NCBI GenBank assembly: GCA_032052615.1
Contig: DAMBWF010000008.1
Location: 117,760-181,759, forward strand
Direction: 5' to 3'
Length of the DNA: 64,000 bases
Origin: Pseudomonas_T sp032052615
GTDB taxonomy: Bacteria > Pseudomonadota > Gammaproteobacteria > Pseudomonadales > Pseudomonadaceae
The notes beneath the pieces are model-generated. The model had not been told where the DNA came from. It ran no database searches and saw nothing but the letters and a program-made list of their open reading frames with translations. Positions 26,888-34,812 of the stretch are shown piece by piece; within the stretch, counting starts at the first letter, position 1; each line of letters starts with the position of its first letter. A program made the position numbers and the translations under genes.

Positions 26888-27538
26888 ATGGATTTCAACC
26901 CGATCGACCTCATCCTCCACCTCGACACCTACCTGAACCTGCTGGTCAGCAACTACGGGGTGTGGATCTACGCGATTCTGTTCCTGGTCATCTTCTGCGA
27001 GACCGGCCTGGTGGTGACGCCCTTCCTGCCGGGCGACTCGCTGCTGTTCATCGCCGGGGCCGTGTGCGCTGGCGGCGGCATGGACCCGGTGCTGCTGGGC
27101 GCGCTGCTGATGGCCGCCGCGGTGGCCGGCGACAGCACCAACTACCTGATCGGCCGCACCGCCGGCGAGCGGCTGTTCAGCAACCCTCGTTCGAAAATCT
27201 TCCGCCGCGACTACCTGCAACGCACCCACGACTTCTACGAACGCCATGGCGGCAAGACCGTGACCCTAGCGCGCTTCCTGCCGATCCTGCGCACCTTCGC
27301 CCCCTTCGTCGCCGGCATGGCGAGGATGCCCTACCCGCGCTTCGTGTTCTTCAGCCTGCTCGGCACCGTGGCCTGGGTCGGCGGCCTGGTGACCCTCGGC
27401 TACTTCTTCGGCAACGTGCCGTTCATCAAGCAGAACCTGTCCCTGCTGGTGATCGGCATCATCGCCCTGTCCCTGCTCCCCATGGCCATCGGCCTGCTGC
27501 GCCATCGCCTGCGCCCGGGCGACAGCTACGGGAACTGA
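26888..27538 (+). CDS. DedA family membrane protein
   Basis: A 216-residue polytopic inner-membrane protein of the DedA family. Visible hallmarks are VIFCETGLVVTPFLPGDSLLFIAG, GDSTNYLIGR and the conserved ARFLPILRTFAPFVAGMARMPY. DedA proteins are implicated in recycling of lipid carriers such as undecaprenyl phosphate and in envelope homeostasis. Which of the paralogues it is cannot be told here. The mtfA-like gene follows after 4 bp. Confidence 0.92.
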   Translation: MDFNPIDLILHLDTYLNLLVSNYGVWIYAILFLVIFCETGLVVTPFLPGDSLLFIAGAVCAGGGMDPVLLGALLMAAAVAGDSTNYLIGRTAGERLFSNPRSKIFRRDYLQRTHDFYERHGGKTVTLARFLPILRTFAPFVAGMARMPYPRFVFFSLLGTVAWVGGLVTLGYFFGNVPFIKQNLSLLVIGIIALSLLPMAIGLLRHRLRPGDSYGN

Positions 27539-27542
27539 GGCC

Positions 27543-28370
27543 GTGTGGTCGCTCCGCGCCTGGCGCCAGCGGCGCATCCTCGCCCGCCATCCGGTGGAGC
27601 CCGCCCTCTGGGCGCGGGTGCGCGAGGCCCTGCCGCTGCTCGACGGGCTGGACGACCGCGAGGATACCCGGCTGCGGGAGCGCAGCGTGCTGTTCCTCCA
27701 CGACAAGCGCCTGACCACCCTGGGCGGCCTGGGGCTGGACGCCGAGGACCGGCTGCGCCTCGCCGCCCTGGCACAACTGCCCCTGCTGCACCTGGCCGAC
27801 CTGGACTGGTACCAGGGCTTCCACGAACTGGTGATCTACCCCGACGATTTCCGCAGCCCGCAGCGCCACCGCGACGCCAGCGGCGTGGTCCACGAATGGG
27901 ACGCCGAGCACAGCGGCGAGGCCTGGCTACGCGGGCCGGTGATCCTCTCCTGGCCCGGCGTGCAGGCCAGCGGCGGCTGGGACGGCTACAACCTGGTGAT
28001 CCACGAGCTGGCCCACAAGCTGGACATGCTCAACGGCGACGCCAACGGCCAACCGCCGCTGCATGGCGACATGCGCGCCTCCGACTGGGCCGAGGCCATG
28101 CAGCGAGCCTACGACGCCCTCAACGCCGAACTGGACGCCGACCCCGACGCGGAGACCGCCATCGACCCCTACGCGGCGGAGAACCCGGCGGAATTCTTCG
28201 CGGTCGCCAGCGAGTACTTCTTCAGCGCTCCCGACCTGCTGGAAGCCACCTGGCCAGCGGTCTATGAGCAGCTCCGGGCCTTCTATCGCCAGGACCCGCT
28301 GGCGCGCCTGCGACGGCTGCAACGGGACCACCCCGACTACCGCGCCCACGCCCCTCATCGGCACCCCTGA
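27543..28370 (+). CDS. mtfA: MtfA-like zinc peptidase
   Basis: A 275-residue cytoplasmic protein of the MtfA/DUF980 family. The zinc motif HELAHKLD is at residues 154-161, and the downstream NPAEFFAVASEYFF carries the family's conserved Glu. In E. coli, MtfA is an aminopeptidase that also binds the glucose-repressor Mlc. The start is GTG at 27543, four bases after the dedA stop, which supports co-translation. Family membership is clear; the substrate is not. Confidence 0.9.
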   Translation: MWSLRAWRQRRILARHPVEPALWARVREALPLLDGLDDREDTRLRERSVLFLHDKRLTTLGGLGLDAEDRLRLAALAQLPLLHLADLDWYQGFHELVIYPDDFRSPQRHRDASGVVHEWDAEHSGEAWLRGPVILSWPGVQASGGWDGYNLVIHELAHKLDMLNGDANGQPPLHGDMRASDWAEAMQRAYDALNAELDADPDAETAIDPYAAENPAEFFAVASEYFFSAPDLLEATWPAVYEQLRAFYRQDPLARLRRLQRDHPDYRAHAPHRHP

Positions 28371-28429
28371 GCCCGGGCGGAGCGGGCCTCATCGGGAAGG
28401 CCGGCGTAGTAAGGCCGCCGGAATGGGCC

Positions 28430-28435
28430 TATAAT
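28430..28435 (+). promoter_or_regulatory. Putative -10 element of ppa
   Basis: A TATAAT hexamer 38 bp upstream of the ppa ATG, followed by CAGGAG as ribosome-binding site. No clear -35 box. Confidence 0.5.
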
Positions 28436-28473
28436 CCGGCCACTTTTTTGCCTTAATTTCCCAGGAGTCGCCC

Positions 28474-29001
28474 ATGAGCTACAGCAAGATCCCGGCCGGC
28501 AAGGACGTGCCGAACGACATCTACGTCGCCATCGAGATTCCGGCCAACCACGCGCCGATCAAGTACGAGATCGACAAGGACAGCGACTGCCTGTTCGTGG
28601 ACCGCTTCATGGCCACCCCGATGTTCTACCCCGCCAACTACGGCTACATCCCCAACACCCTGGCCGACGACGGCGACCCGCTGGACGTCCTCGTGGTGAC
28701 CCCCTACCCGGTGGCCCCCGGCTCGGTGATCCGCGCCCGTCCCGTCGGCGTGCTGCACATGACCGACGAAGCCGGCGGCGACGCCAAGCTGATCGCCGTG
28801 CCCCACGACAAGCTCAGCCAGCTCTACGTCGACGTGAAGGAATACACCGACCTGCCGGCCCTGCTGCTGGAGCAGATCAAGCACTTCTTCGAGAACTACA
28901 AGGACCTGGAGAAGGGCAAGTGGGTCAAGGTCGAGGGCTGGGGCAACGCCGAGGCCGCCCGCGCCGAGATCACCAAGGCCGTCGCCGCCTACAAGCCGTA
29001 A
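28474..29001 (+). CDS. ppa: Inorganic pyrophosphatase
   Basis: Family I soluble inorganic pyrophosphatase, 175 residues, hydrolysing pyrophosphate to drive biosynthetic reactions. Active-site stretches are KYEIDKDSD, the hallmark DGDPLDVLV with its metal-binding aspartates, and the Lys-rich KHFFENYKDLEKGKWVKVEGW. The gene is complete, has its own promoter-like element and a strong terminator, and marks the left core boundary of the CRISPR island. Confidence 0.97.
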   Translation: MSYSKIPAGKDVPNDIYVAIEIPANHAPIKYEIDKDSDCLFVDRFMATPMFYPANYGYIPNTLADDGDPLDVLVVTPYPVAPGSVIRARPVGVLHMTDEAGGDAKLIAVPHDKLSQLYVDVKEYTDLPALLLEQIKHFFENYKDLEKGKWVKVEGWGNAEAARAEITKAVAAYKP

Positions 29002-29018
29002 GCGCCGCGGCACCCGAA

Positions 29019-29047
29019 AAAAGCCCGGAGTATTCCGGGCTTTTCGT
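29019..29047 (+). terminator. Rho-independent terminator of ppa
   Basis: AAAAGCCCGGA and TCCGGGCTTTT form an 11-bp stem with loop GTAT, with A- and T-rich flanks on both sides, so it could work in both directions. It lies 18 bp after the ppa stop. Confidence 0.9.
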
Positions 29048-29083
29048 TTGGCTGGGGCCAGCCCCGAGAGCGACCCGGTGCGC

Positions 29084-29469
29084 TTACTTGCGCAATTCGA
29101 TCACCCAGATGGTGTTTGGGCTGGTCTTCGTGTCGGGACAGGTGGAGAGCCTCGAACCATGCAGATACGCCTCCCGCGCCGTGTCTTTCAACCGCTCCGC
29201 CTGCATTTTCTGATCGGCCGTCCAAGAACTATTGGGCTCGGCGGTAAACAGGCCGAGCACACCGCCGTCCGCGAAGGTGATACGGGTCCTCCGGCGTCTG
29301 CTTGGTGAAACTGTCGTGGTAGCTGATGGGCGCATCCAGTCACGGACCGTGCCTCCCGCGCTGTTGCACAACTCCTTGAGGACTGGCTGGCCGCCTGGGC
29401 CGGCCCGCCGCATACGACCAGCGCGGCGAGCAGAGCGGATGGGAGCGTAAGCGAGTTCAAGCTGTTCAT
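29084..29469 (-). pseudogene. Secreted protein gene with several frameshifts
   Basis: AGGAAGG and an ATG at 29469 start a signal peptide (MNSLNSLTLPSALLAALVVC). The protein then needs at least three frame changes to be read: AAS, then QPVLKELCNSAGGTVRDW, then DAPISYHDSFTKQTPEDP, then RITFADGGVLGLFTAEPNSSW to ELRK. Joined, these give one sensible small periplasmic protein of about 125 residues with two or three cysteines. Either the gene is decaying or the assembly has indel errors. I do not recognise the family. It sits at the edge of the CRISPR island. The region 29470-29711 to its right holds no gene I can see. Confidence 0.65.
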
Positions 29470-29711
29470 ATCGACCTTCCTGGTGAGACACGAAACCCTC
29501 TGTGGGTTTTCTTTATCCCATCCGGGTTCGGGGGCCGTCTGCTCTCATACATAAATGAGGGTTCGCTTGGCCATTTGTCCTCACGCCGACCCGCGCGCGT
29601 CGGACTCCCTCGACCGATCCCCCTCGACTTTACTTCGCCGCGGCCGCCCGGCGCCTTGCGCTCGAATGAGATAACAGCATGACCAACCTGTATCGAGGCA
29701 CGCGCAGCGGC

Positions 29712-30409
29712 CTCGGTCATCCTCGCATGCGGGGGAGCACGCAAGGAGCACGGGGCGCTCATGCGAGGACGGTTCATCCCACGGGTGCAGGGAACACCGC
29801 GCCCTGTTCAGGTCGATCTGCGCCTGGTCCGGTTCATCCCCGCGTGCGCGGGAAACACCAGGCGGCGGCGCTCCGTCGTCTTGATCGTGTCGGTTCATCC
29901 CCGCGTGCGCGGGGAACACGGCTGGCCGTCGTGGATGTGCGATTGCAGCAGCGGTTCATCCCCGCGTGCGCGGGGAACACTCGGGCATGAGATCAGCGAA
30001 AACGGCGACCATCGGTTCATCCCCGCGTGCGCGGGGAACACTCCGGCAAAGACCTGGAGGCGTCGAATGCCCTCGGTTCATCCCCGCGTGCGCGGGGAAC
30101 ACGGCGATCGGGAAGCTGTTGCGGTTGAGGTCTGCCGGTTCATCCCCGCGTGCGCGGGGAACACCGCGCACCCCGCTCGGCCTGCGATAGATCGCACGGT
30201 TCATCCCCGCGTGCGCGGGGAACACGTCCTGCTGCTGCTCGAGGACCAGGTGATCGTGCGGTTCATCCCCGCGTGCGCGGGGAACACCTGGTACTCGCCG
30301 CTAAGCACCGTATCAAGCGCGGTTCATCCCCGCGTGCGCGGGGAACACCTCGGCGCCGTTGGCGGTACCCAGCCCTGGGCCGGTTCATCCCCGCGTGCGC
30401 GGGGAACAC
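29712..30409 (-). CRISPR. CRISPR array 1 (type I-E), 12 repeats, 11 spacers
   Basis: Repeats are 29 bp. Read in the transcribed (minus) direction they begin GTGTTCCCCGC, have loop GCAC, and end GCGGGGATGAACCG. Repeat starts on the plus strand are 29712, 29770, 29830, 29891, 29952, 30013, 30074, 30136, 30197, 30259, 30320 and 30381. The two leftmost copies are strongly degenerate (the second is 28 bp) and 29830 has one change, as expected at the old, leader-distal end. Spacers are mostly 32 bp, with two of 33 (30103-30135, 30226-30258) and one of 29 between the two degenerate copies. The leader is on the right. Confidence 0.97.
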
Positions 30410-30490
30410 CCTTACTGCAAGTGACTGATCAATAAAGAGTTCTAGGCACCTCCAAAACTCACCGAGTCATTCGCTTGTTTTTTCGCCAAG
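30410..30490 (-). promoter_or_regulatory. Leader of CRISPR array 1
   Basis: AT-rich leader directly next to the first repeat. It is similar to the leaders of arrays 2 and 3, sharing CTTACTG next to the repeat and a block around TTCGCTTGTTTTTTCG about 60 bp further out. On the minus strand an IHF-like site GATCAGTCACTTG lies at 30418-30430, 8 bp from the repeat. Confidence 0.7.
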
Positions 30491-30944
30491 CCAAGCGAGA
30501 GAAAGCCGCCCGACGCGCCTTCGAATCATCCCATACTCCGAGCCGCCAGACATGGCGCGTAGCCGGCCGGACAGGTCGATCGTAACCCTCTGTCGGGTCG
30601 ACGGGCCTGCCTTCGAAGGCTCGGCCACCCGAACTAGCAACAGGCAATATCCCGTTAGGCATCCAGGGCGGGTCAGTCGAGTTCGATCCCCCTTCGCGCC
30701 GCGAAGGCGCGCGGCCCCAAGCCGAAGCGGTGACCGCACCGCGCCCTCCCCTGGGCCGCTCGCCACCTAGCGCCAACCCGACCACAGACCGCACAACACT
30801 CGTCGCCGATGCAAGTCGAGGATCGCCTCGTCCCGAGCCGGTTCGGTCCCCCCAGGCAGGGCGGCGACGCGCTGAGCGCTACTGGCATCACCTCGACCAG
30901 TATCGCGGGCTGGAGCAATGCCGGCGAATCTGTTAGGGTCTGCG

Positions 30945-31051
30945 CCCATCGAACGGGCTCCGCCCGGTTCGTCCCCATCCGAAGGCGGTTGCGGCTCACC
31001 AGAAGCGAGCCGGAACCACCCCCTGAAAGCCGGCCACAAGCCGGCTTTTTT
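30945..31051 (+). ncRNA. Candidate structured small RNA between CRISPR arrays 1 and 2
   Basis: Three consecutive hairpins are visible on the plus strand. The first is at 30950-30971 (CGAACGGGC, loop TCC, GCCCGGTTCG with one bulge). The second is at 30987-31017 (GGTTGCGGCTC paired with GAGCCGGAACC, one mismatch). The third is the intrinsic terminator at 31026-31051. The compact series of stems ending in a T-run looks like an independent non-coding RNA. A relation to phage C4-type antisense RNAs is possible but I cannot establish it. No clear promoter is visible; the 5' end is a guess. Confidence 0.45.
31026..31051 (+). terminator. Rho-independent terminator inside the CRISPR region
   Basis: AAAGCCGGC and GCCGGCTTT form a perfect 9-bp stem with loop CACAA, followed by a T-run. 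It has no protein gene upstream, which points to a small RNA. Confidence 0.85.
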
Positions 31052-31237
31052 AATGGCTGCTCGCCGGGCCGATACGATCGCGGCCGCTCCAAGCGTCGTG
31101 CTCGTCCCATGAACACCGTGTCATCCCCCGCCCGGCCCTCGTCCCCATCATCGGCTTGGCTCGCGCCTGCAGGGACACACCCTCCATGCCCGATCAAGGG
31201 GACACAGGCGACACGTGGACCCAACTGTTCTGGCAGT

Positions 31238-31757
31238 CGGTCATCGCCGCGTACGCGGGGAACACCAGCACCCCATGAGGCGAGTACAGCACGTCGGCGG
31301 TTCATTCCCCGCGTACGCGGGAACACGCAACGACATGCGCGAGGGGGACCGGGTAACGCGGTTCATCCCCGCGTACGCGGGGAACACTGAAAATTCGGAC
31401 GAAATAGTATCCCTAACTTCGGTTCATCCCCGCGTACGCGGGGAACACCGTCTGTATGAGCGTTGCTGGGCGGCTATCTTCGGTTCATCCCCGCGTACGC
31501 GGGGAACACGTTCTGCTCCACCACCCGATCTCCTTCTTCCTCGGTTCATCCCCGCGTACGCGGGGAACACCCGGCCGGTACCGCCATCACCGCCGCCGAG
31601 GGCGGTTCATCCCCGCGTACGCGGGGAACACGCCGCTGCTGCGCCAGCCCTCGTTCCGGCGGCCCTGGTTCATCCCCGCGTACGCGGGGAACACAAACGC
31701 ATGCAAGTAAAGCGGCCATCATCCCAAACGGTTCATCCCCGCGTACGCGGGGAACAC
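31238..31757 (-). CRISPR. CRISPR array 2 (type I-E), 9 repeats, 8 spacers
   Basis: Same 29-bp repeat as array 1, but with loop GTAC in the transcribed strand. Repeat starts on the plus strand: 31238 (degenerate, 28 bp), 31298 (shifted by small changes), 31359, 31420, 31481, 31542, 31603, 31666 and 31729. Spacers are 32 bp except the two nearest the leader (31632-31665 and 31695-31728), which measure 34 bp by my count. The repeat at 31666 has an A instead of G as last transcribed base. The leader is on the right. Confidence 0.97.
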
Positions 31758-31838
31758 TCTTACTGTAACTGTTTGATCTATAAGCCGTTATAGACCACTC
31801 AAATCCCTACCGAGCCTTTCGCTTGTTTTTTCGTCAGG
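31758..31838 (-). promoter_or_regulatory. Leader of CRISPR array 2
   Basis: Similar to the array 1 leader over about 80 bp, again with CTTACTG at the repeat and TTCGCTTGTTTTTTCG near the far end. The minus strand has an IHF-like site GATCAAACAGTTA at 31766-31778. Confidence 0.7.
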
Positions 31839-32702
31839 TGGGCAGCGAATATCTGCCGGTACGCCTTGAATGTCCAGCCAGCGGTTCGCTACGGATTATC
31901 CCTTCGGGTCAACCAACCTTCGATACATCGAAGTTGGCGCCCCGGATGGGTCGGTGACCGCCATACCCACCCCCAGGGCGGCTCGAAACCAAGCCAGGCG
32001 ATGGCGCGCTTTAGCCCTACGACGAGCGAGCCCGGAATACCGAAGCGTCGGCCCCGCTGTGGTCGCGCCGTTCGCCTGCTCCCGGCGCGGCGGCTCATGC
32101 CGTGTACGAGACACATCCTGGCGGCATCGAGGTGGCTGGGCTGACGCTTTTCAGCGGCCCACCGGCCTTTTCTAGTATCGAATTCCATGGATGCGCACGG
32201 CGGTGCCCCTGGCTCGCCCAAGCGCAAGCCCGATGAGCAGGTCCGAATCGCCCCTAGGACGATACCGGGACACGAGCCAACAGGCCGCTTCCTGGTCACG
32301 GTTCCATGGCCTTGCGCGTGGTCGGCCGCTCCACACCGTCGGCGATCTCGCTGGAACTCGGCACGTCGGGCGGTTCCATGCCGCCCCTCAGCAGGGAGTC
32401 GTTGCAGGTGGAGTGACGGTTGGCTCGGTGTTCCCCTCCGGCTCGCTTGCCGGGTTCGAGGGTCGCGCCGGCCCCTAGCGGCCGCCTCGACGCTCAGCTT
32501 CCCGATAGCGGACCGCAGGGAGCACCAGCGAAGCCTCGGCACTCCCACCGGCCTTGAGTCCAGTGTGCGCGGGGTGGCCAGGTCGAACTCACCCCTGGTT
32601 CATTCCAGACGATGCCACCTCGGGTTAGATCCAGGACGGCCTTAACCGGCCCGCTCATGCGCCCCGCGTACGCGTATTCGGCGACGCTGACAGCTCGGTG
32701 AA
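31839..32702. other. Non-coding inter-array region 2 with decayed repeats
   Basis: About 860 bp without a credible gene. Several spots resemble worn CRISPR repeats: near 32299 and 32371 (CGGTTCCATG), 32596 (TGGTTCATTCC) and 32651 (CTCATGCGCCCCGCGTACGCG). The last is the best. Their spacings (52-72 bp nearby) fit an eroded continuation of array 3. The rest shows no recognisable element. Confidence 0.45.
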
Positions 32703-32914
32703 GGACATTCATCTTCGCGTATGGGGAACACAACGCGAGGATGCCGTGCCGACGTAGCGTGTCCCGTTCATCCCCGCGCACGCGGGGAACACGGATGCTC
32801 AGTTCGAATCACGTTCACGATCTGCGGTTCATCCCCGCGCACGCGGGGAACACGCCAGTGGGAGCACGAACTGGCCCAGAAACTCCGGTTCATCCCCGCG
32901 CACGCGGGGAACAC
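32703..32914 (-). CRISPR. CRISPR array 3 (type I-E), 4 repeats, 3 spacers
   Basis: Short array next to cas2. The repeat has loop GTGC in the transcribed strand, otherwise the same 29 bp as arrays 1 and 2. Repeat starts on the plus strand: 32703 (strongly degenerate), 32764 (one change), 32825 and 32886. All three spacers are 32 bp. The leader is on the right and overlaps the end of cas2. Confidence 0.95.
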
Positions 32915-32990
32915 CCTTACTGTAAATCATTGATTAATAAGCGCTTATGGCACCTCCTAAACGTTACCGAATCGTCCGTTAGTTTTCCGC
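32915..32990 (-). promoter_or_regulatory. Leader of CRISPR array 3
   Basis: Homologous to the other two leaders and running into the last codons of cas2 (stop at 32979). The minus strand has AATCAATGATTTA at 32923-32935, a perfect match to the IHF consensus WATCAANNNNTTR, 8 bp from the first repeat. Confidence 0.7.
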
Positions 32991-33278
32991 CGGGTCGGGT
33001 GGGTGGAAGGCCACCAGGTGGAGGCCGTCGAAATCCACCTGGACCCGGCGATTGTCGCCCAACGTGCGGAATTCGTAGCCGGACTCGTGGGCGCTGGCCC
33101 AGGCCATGACGGCGTTGCCCGTTTCGCAGCCTTCGGCGAGTTGCTGCCAGACCATTTCCCGGGTCCGCCGCGACACGTCGCCGATGTAGACGCCGGCGCG
33201 GATCTCCAGCAGCCAGAGGGCCATCCGCCCTCGCAGGCGGGGCGGGACGTTCTCTGTGACGACGACAAGAAAGGCCAT
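32979..33278 (-). CDS. cas2: Cas2 (type I-E)
   Basis: A 99-residue Cas2 of the CRISPR-E subtype. With Cas1 it forms the integrase that adds new spacers. The N-terminus MAFLVVVTENVPPRLRGRMA and the following LEIRAGVYIGDVSRRTREM are typical. The ATG overlaps the cas1 stop (ATGA). The C-terminal tail after VAFHPPDP is short. It is the last cas gene, 64 bp from array 3. Confidence 0.96.
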   Translation of the reverse strand: MAFLVVVTENVPPRLRGRMALWLLEIRAGVYIGDVSRRTREMVWQQLAEGCETGNAVMAWASAHESGYEFRTLGDNRRVQVDFDGLHLVAFHPPDPAEN

Positions 33279-34192
33279 CAGCGCATCCGGTGGCCGGGCT
33301 CGCCCAGGCCTTCGGGATTGGGGATGGCGGGGGGCACGCTCTCCGGCGGCGCCTCGGGTGGGTGGATGCCACCGGCGGCCAATACCTCCTCGATGGCTGG
33401 AATGATCCGCCCCAGCAGTTTGCTGGCGCGGAACAGGTCGCGGCAGCCGAGACGCACCTCCCGCTCGGGGTGGGCGGGCGCTCTCGCGGCGATGCGAAAG
33501 GCCAAGGGCACCACGGTCTCGAACTTGAAGAGGTCGGCGATATCGTAGACGAACGACAGGGGTTTGCCGGTATGGATGAAGCCGACGGCGGGGGCGTAGC
33601 CGGCGGCCAGCACGGCGGCCTCGGTGATGCCGTAGAGGCAGGCGGTGGCCGCCGACAGGCAGCGGTTGGGTATGTCCGCCGCGTCCCACTGCCGGTGATC
33701 GTACCGGCGGGCCTGCCAGTTCACCCGGTATTGCTGGGCCAGCCGCTTGTAGGTCCCGCGTACCCGCGCGCCCTCGATACCACGGAGTTGCTCCACGCTG
33801 CGTCGCGCGGGGGCGGGCTCGCCGAAGCGCAGTTCGTACATCTTGCGCACCACTTTCAGGCGCAAGTCATCGTCCAGTGCCAGCCGGGCCTGGTAGAGCA
33901 AGCGGTCGGCGCGCGCGCCGCCCGGTTGCCCACTGGCATAGAGCCGCACGCCGGCCTCGCCCACCCATACCAGCAGGGTGCCCACGGTAGCCGCCAGATT
34001 CACGGCCGCGTGGGAGACCCGGGTGCCCGGCTCCAGCATGATGCAGGCCACCGAGCCGACCGGGATGTGCACGCGCACGCCGTTCTGATCGATGACGACG
34101 AAGGCGCCGTCCTGCACGTCGATCTGCCCGTACTGCACGAAGATCAACGATACCCGGTCCTTCATCGGCAATGGCTTGAGCGGCGGCAGCAT
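33278..34192 (-). CDS. cas1: Cas1 integrase (type I-E)
   Basis: A 304-residue Cas1 nuclease-integrase for spacer acquisition. The metal-binding residues are recognisable: Glu in RGIEGARVRGTYKRLA, His in GFIHTGKPLSFVYD and Asp in DIADLFKFE. The start is the ATG at 34192, which overlaps the cas6e stop; a TTG one codon upstream gives no ribosome-binding advantage. Tightly packed in the cas operon. Confidence 0.97.
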   Translation of the reverse strand: MLPPLKPLPMKDRVSLIFVQYGQIDVQDGAFVVIDQNGVRVHIPVGSVACIMLEPGTRVSHAAVNLAATVGTLLVWVGEAGVRLYASGQPGGARADRLLYQARLALDDDLRLKVVRKMYELRFGEPAPARRSVEQLRGIEGARVRGTYKRLAQQYRVNWQARRYDHRQWDAADIPNRCLSAATACLYGITEAAVLAAGYAPAVGFIHTGKPLSFVYDIADLFKFETVVPLAFRIAARAPAHPEREVRLGCRDLFRASKLLGRIIPAIEEVLAAGGIHPPEAPPESVPPAIPNPEGLGEPGHRMR

Positions 34193-34812
34193 CAACAGCG
34201 CGCCAGGCTGAGCAGCCCGCAGCCGAAGGCCTTGCCGGGGCCGATGCCTCCCCGCAGGGCGCCGGCCAGGGCCTCGACCTCGAGCGCCCGCAGGGTACCC
34301 TCGAAGCAGGCCCGCAACAGGCTGATGGCGTGAGTGCCCCCGTGGCTCCTGAGCAGGTCGCTGCCGGTGACCAGGGCGGTCTCGACCTGGAAGCCGAACC
34401 GCTCGCCCTGACGGGCCAGCCAGGCCAGTTGCCCCTCCTCGCCCACCAGGCCCTTGCGCCTGCCGTCGCGGGTGACGGTGGGGTTGGCGAACAGGCGAAA
34501 GCGATAGCGCGCCTCCCCTTGCAGCAGCCGGTCGGTCTCCAGCGCCTTGGTTTCCACGTCCTTGTTCCGGCTCAGGTAGCCGGGCAGGTCTTCCAGCACC
34601 CGCCAGTCCGCCGCCGCAGCGGACTGCACCAGCACCTGGGGCGCCTGCCAGGCGCCTTCCGGTTCGATCCGCCAGAGGAAGCGCGGCGGCTTGTCGTTGT
34701 CCGAACGGACGAAGGCGCGCACCAGGGTCCGGTGCATGTCGTAGGGGTCGGCCAGGTCGCGGCGCGCCTGGGCGCTGCGCGGGTCAAGCCACAGACGGGT
34801 CAGGTACATCAT
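34192..34812 (-). CDS. cas6e: Cas6e (Cse3/CasE) pre-crRNA endoribonuclease
   Basis: A 206-residue Cas6e that cuts the repeat hairpin in pre-crRNA and stays bound to the crRNA 3' end in Cascade. The likely catalytic His is in DPYDMHRTLVRAF (residue 27, or 26 if the second Met is the start). The glycine-rich RNA-binding loop GIGPGKAFGCGLLSL is near the C-terminus. The gene starts 29 bp inside cas5e. All three repeat versions in this window keep the same stem, so one enzyme can serve them. Confidence 0.96.
   Translation of the reverse strand: MMYLTRLWLDPRSAQARRDLADPYDMHRTLVRAFVRSDNDKPPRFLWRIEPEGAWQAPQVLVQSAAAADWRVLEDLPGYLSRNKDVETKALETDRLLQGEARYRFRLFANPTVTRDGRRKGLVGEEGQLAWLARQGERFGFQVETALVTGSDLLRSHGGTHAISLLRACFEGTLRALEVEALAGALRGGIGPGKAFGCGLLSLARC

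Larger units (their letters stand above)
30491..31237. other. Non-coding inter-array region 1
   Basis: About 750 bp between the leader of array 1 and the first repeat of array 2. Open frames here have no ribosome-binding sites, codon pattern or recognisable domain, so I call no protein gene. The right-hand part contains a structured candidate RNA with an intrinsic terminator, described separately. Confidence 0.6.

Noticed and set aside
29761..30435. Open reading frames across CRISPR array 1 with a repeated RFIPACAGNT-type peptide
   Set aside because: They are translations of the repeats themselves; the same happens in arrays 2 and 3.
30675..30695. A GTTCGATC motif like a tRNA T-loop
   Set aside because: The flanking bases do not pair and no other tRNA arms are present.
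30459..30794. Several overlapping open frames on both strands in inter-array region 1
   Set aside because: No ribosome-binding sites or recognisable domains; open frames on opposite strands overlap as expected by chance in GC-rich DNA.
31866..32645. Long open frames in inter-array region 2
   Set aside because: Same reasons: no start signals, no domains, and worn repeat-like pieces within them.
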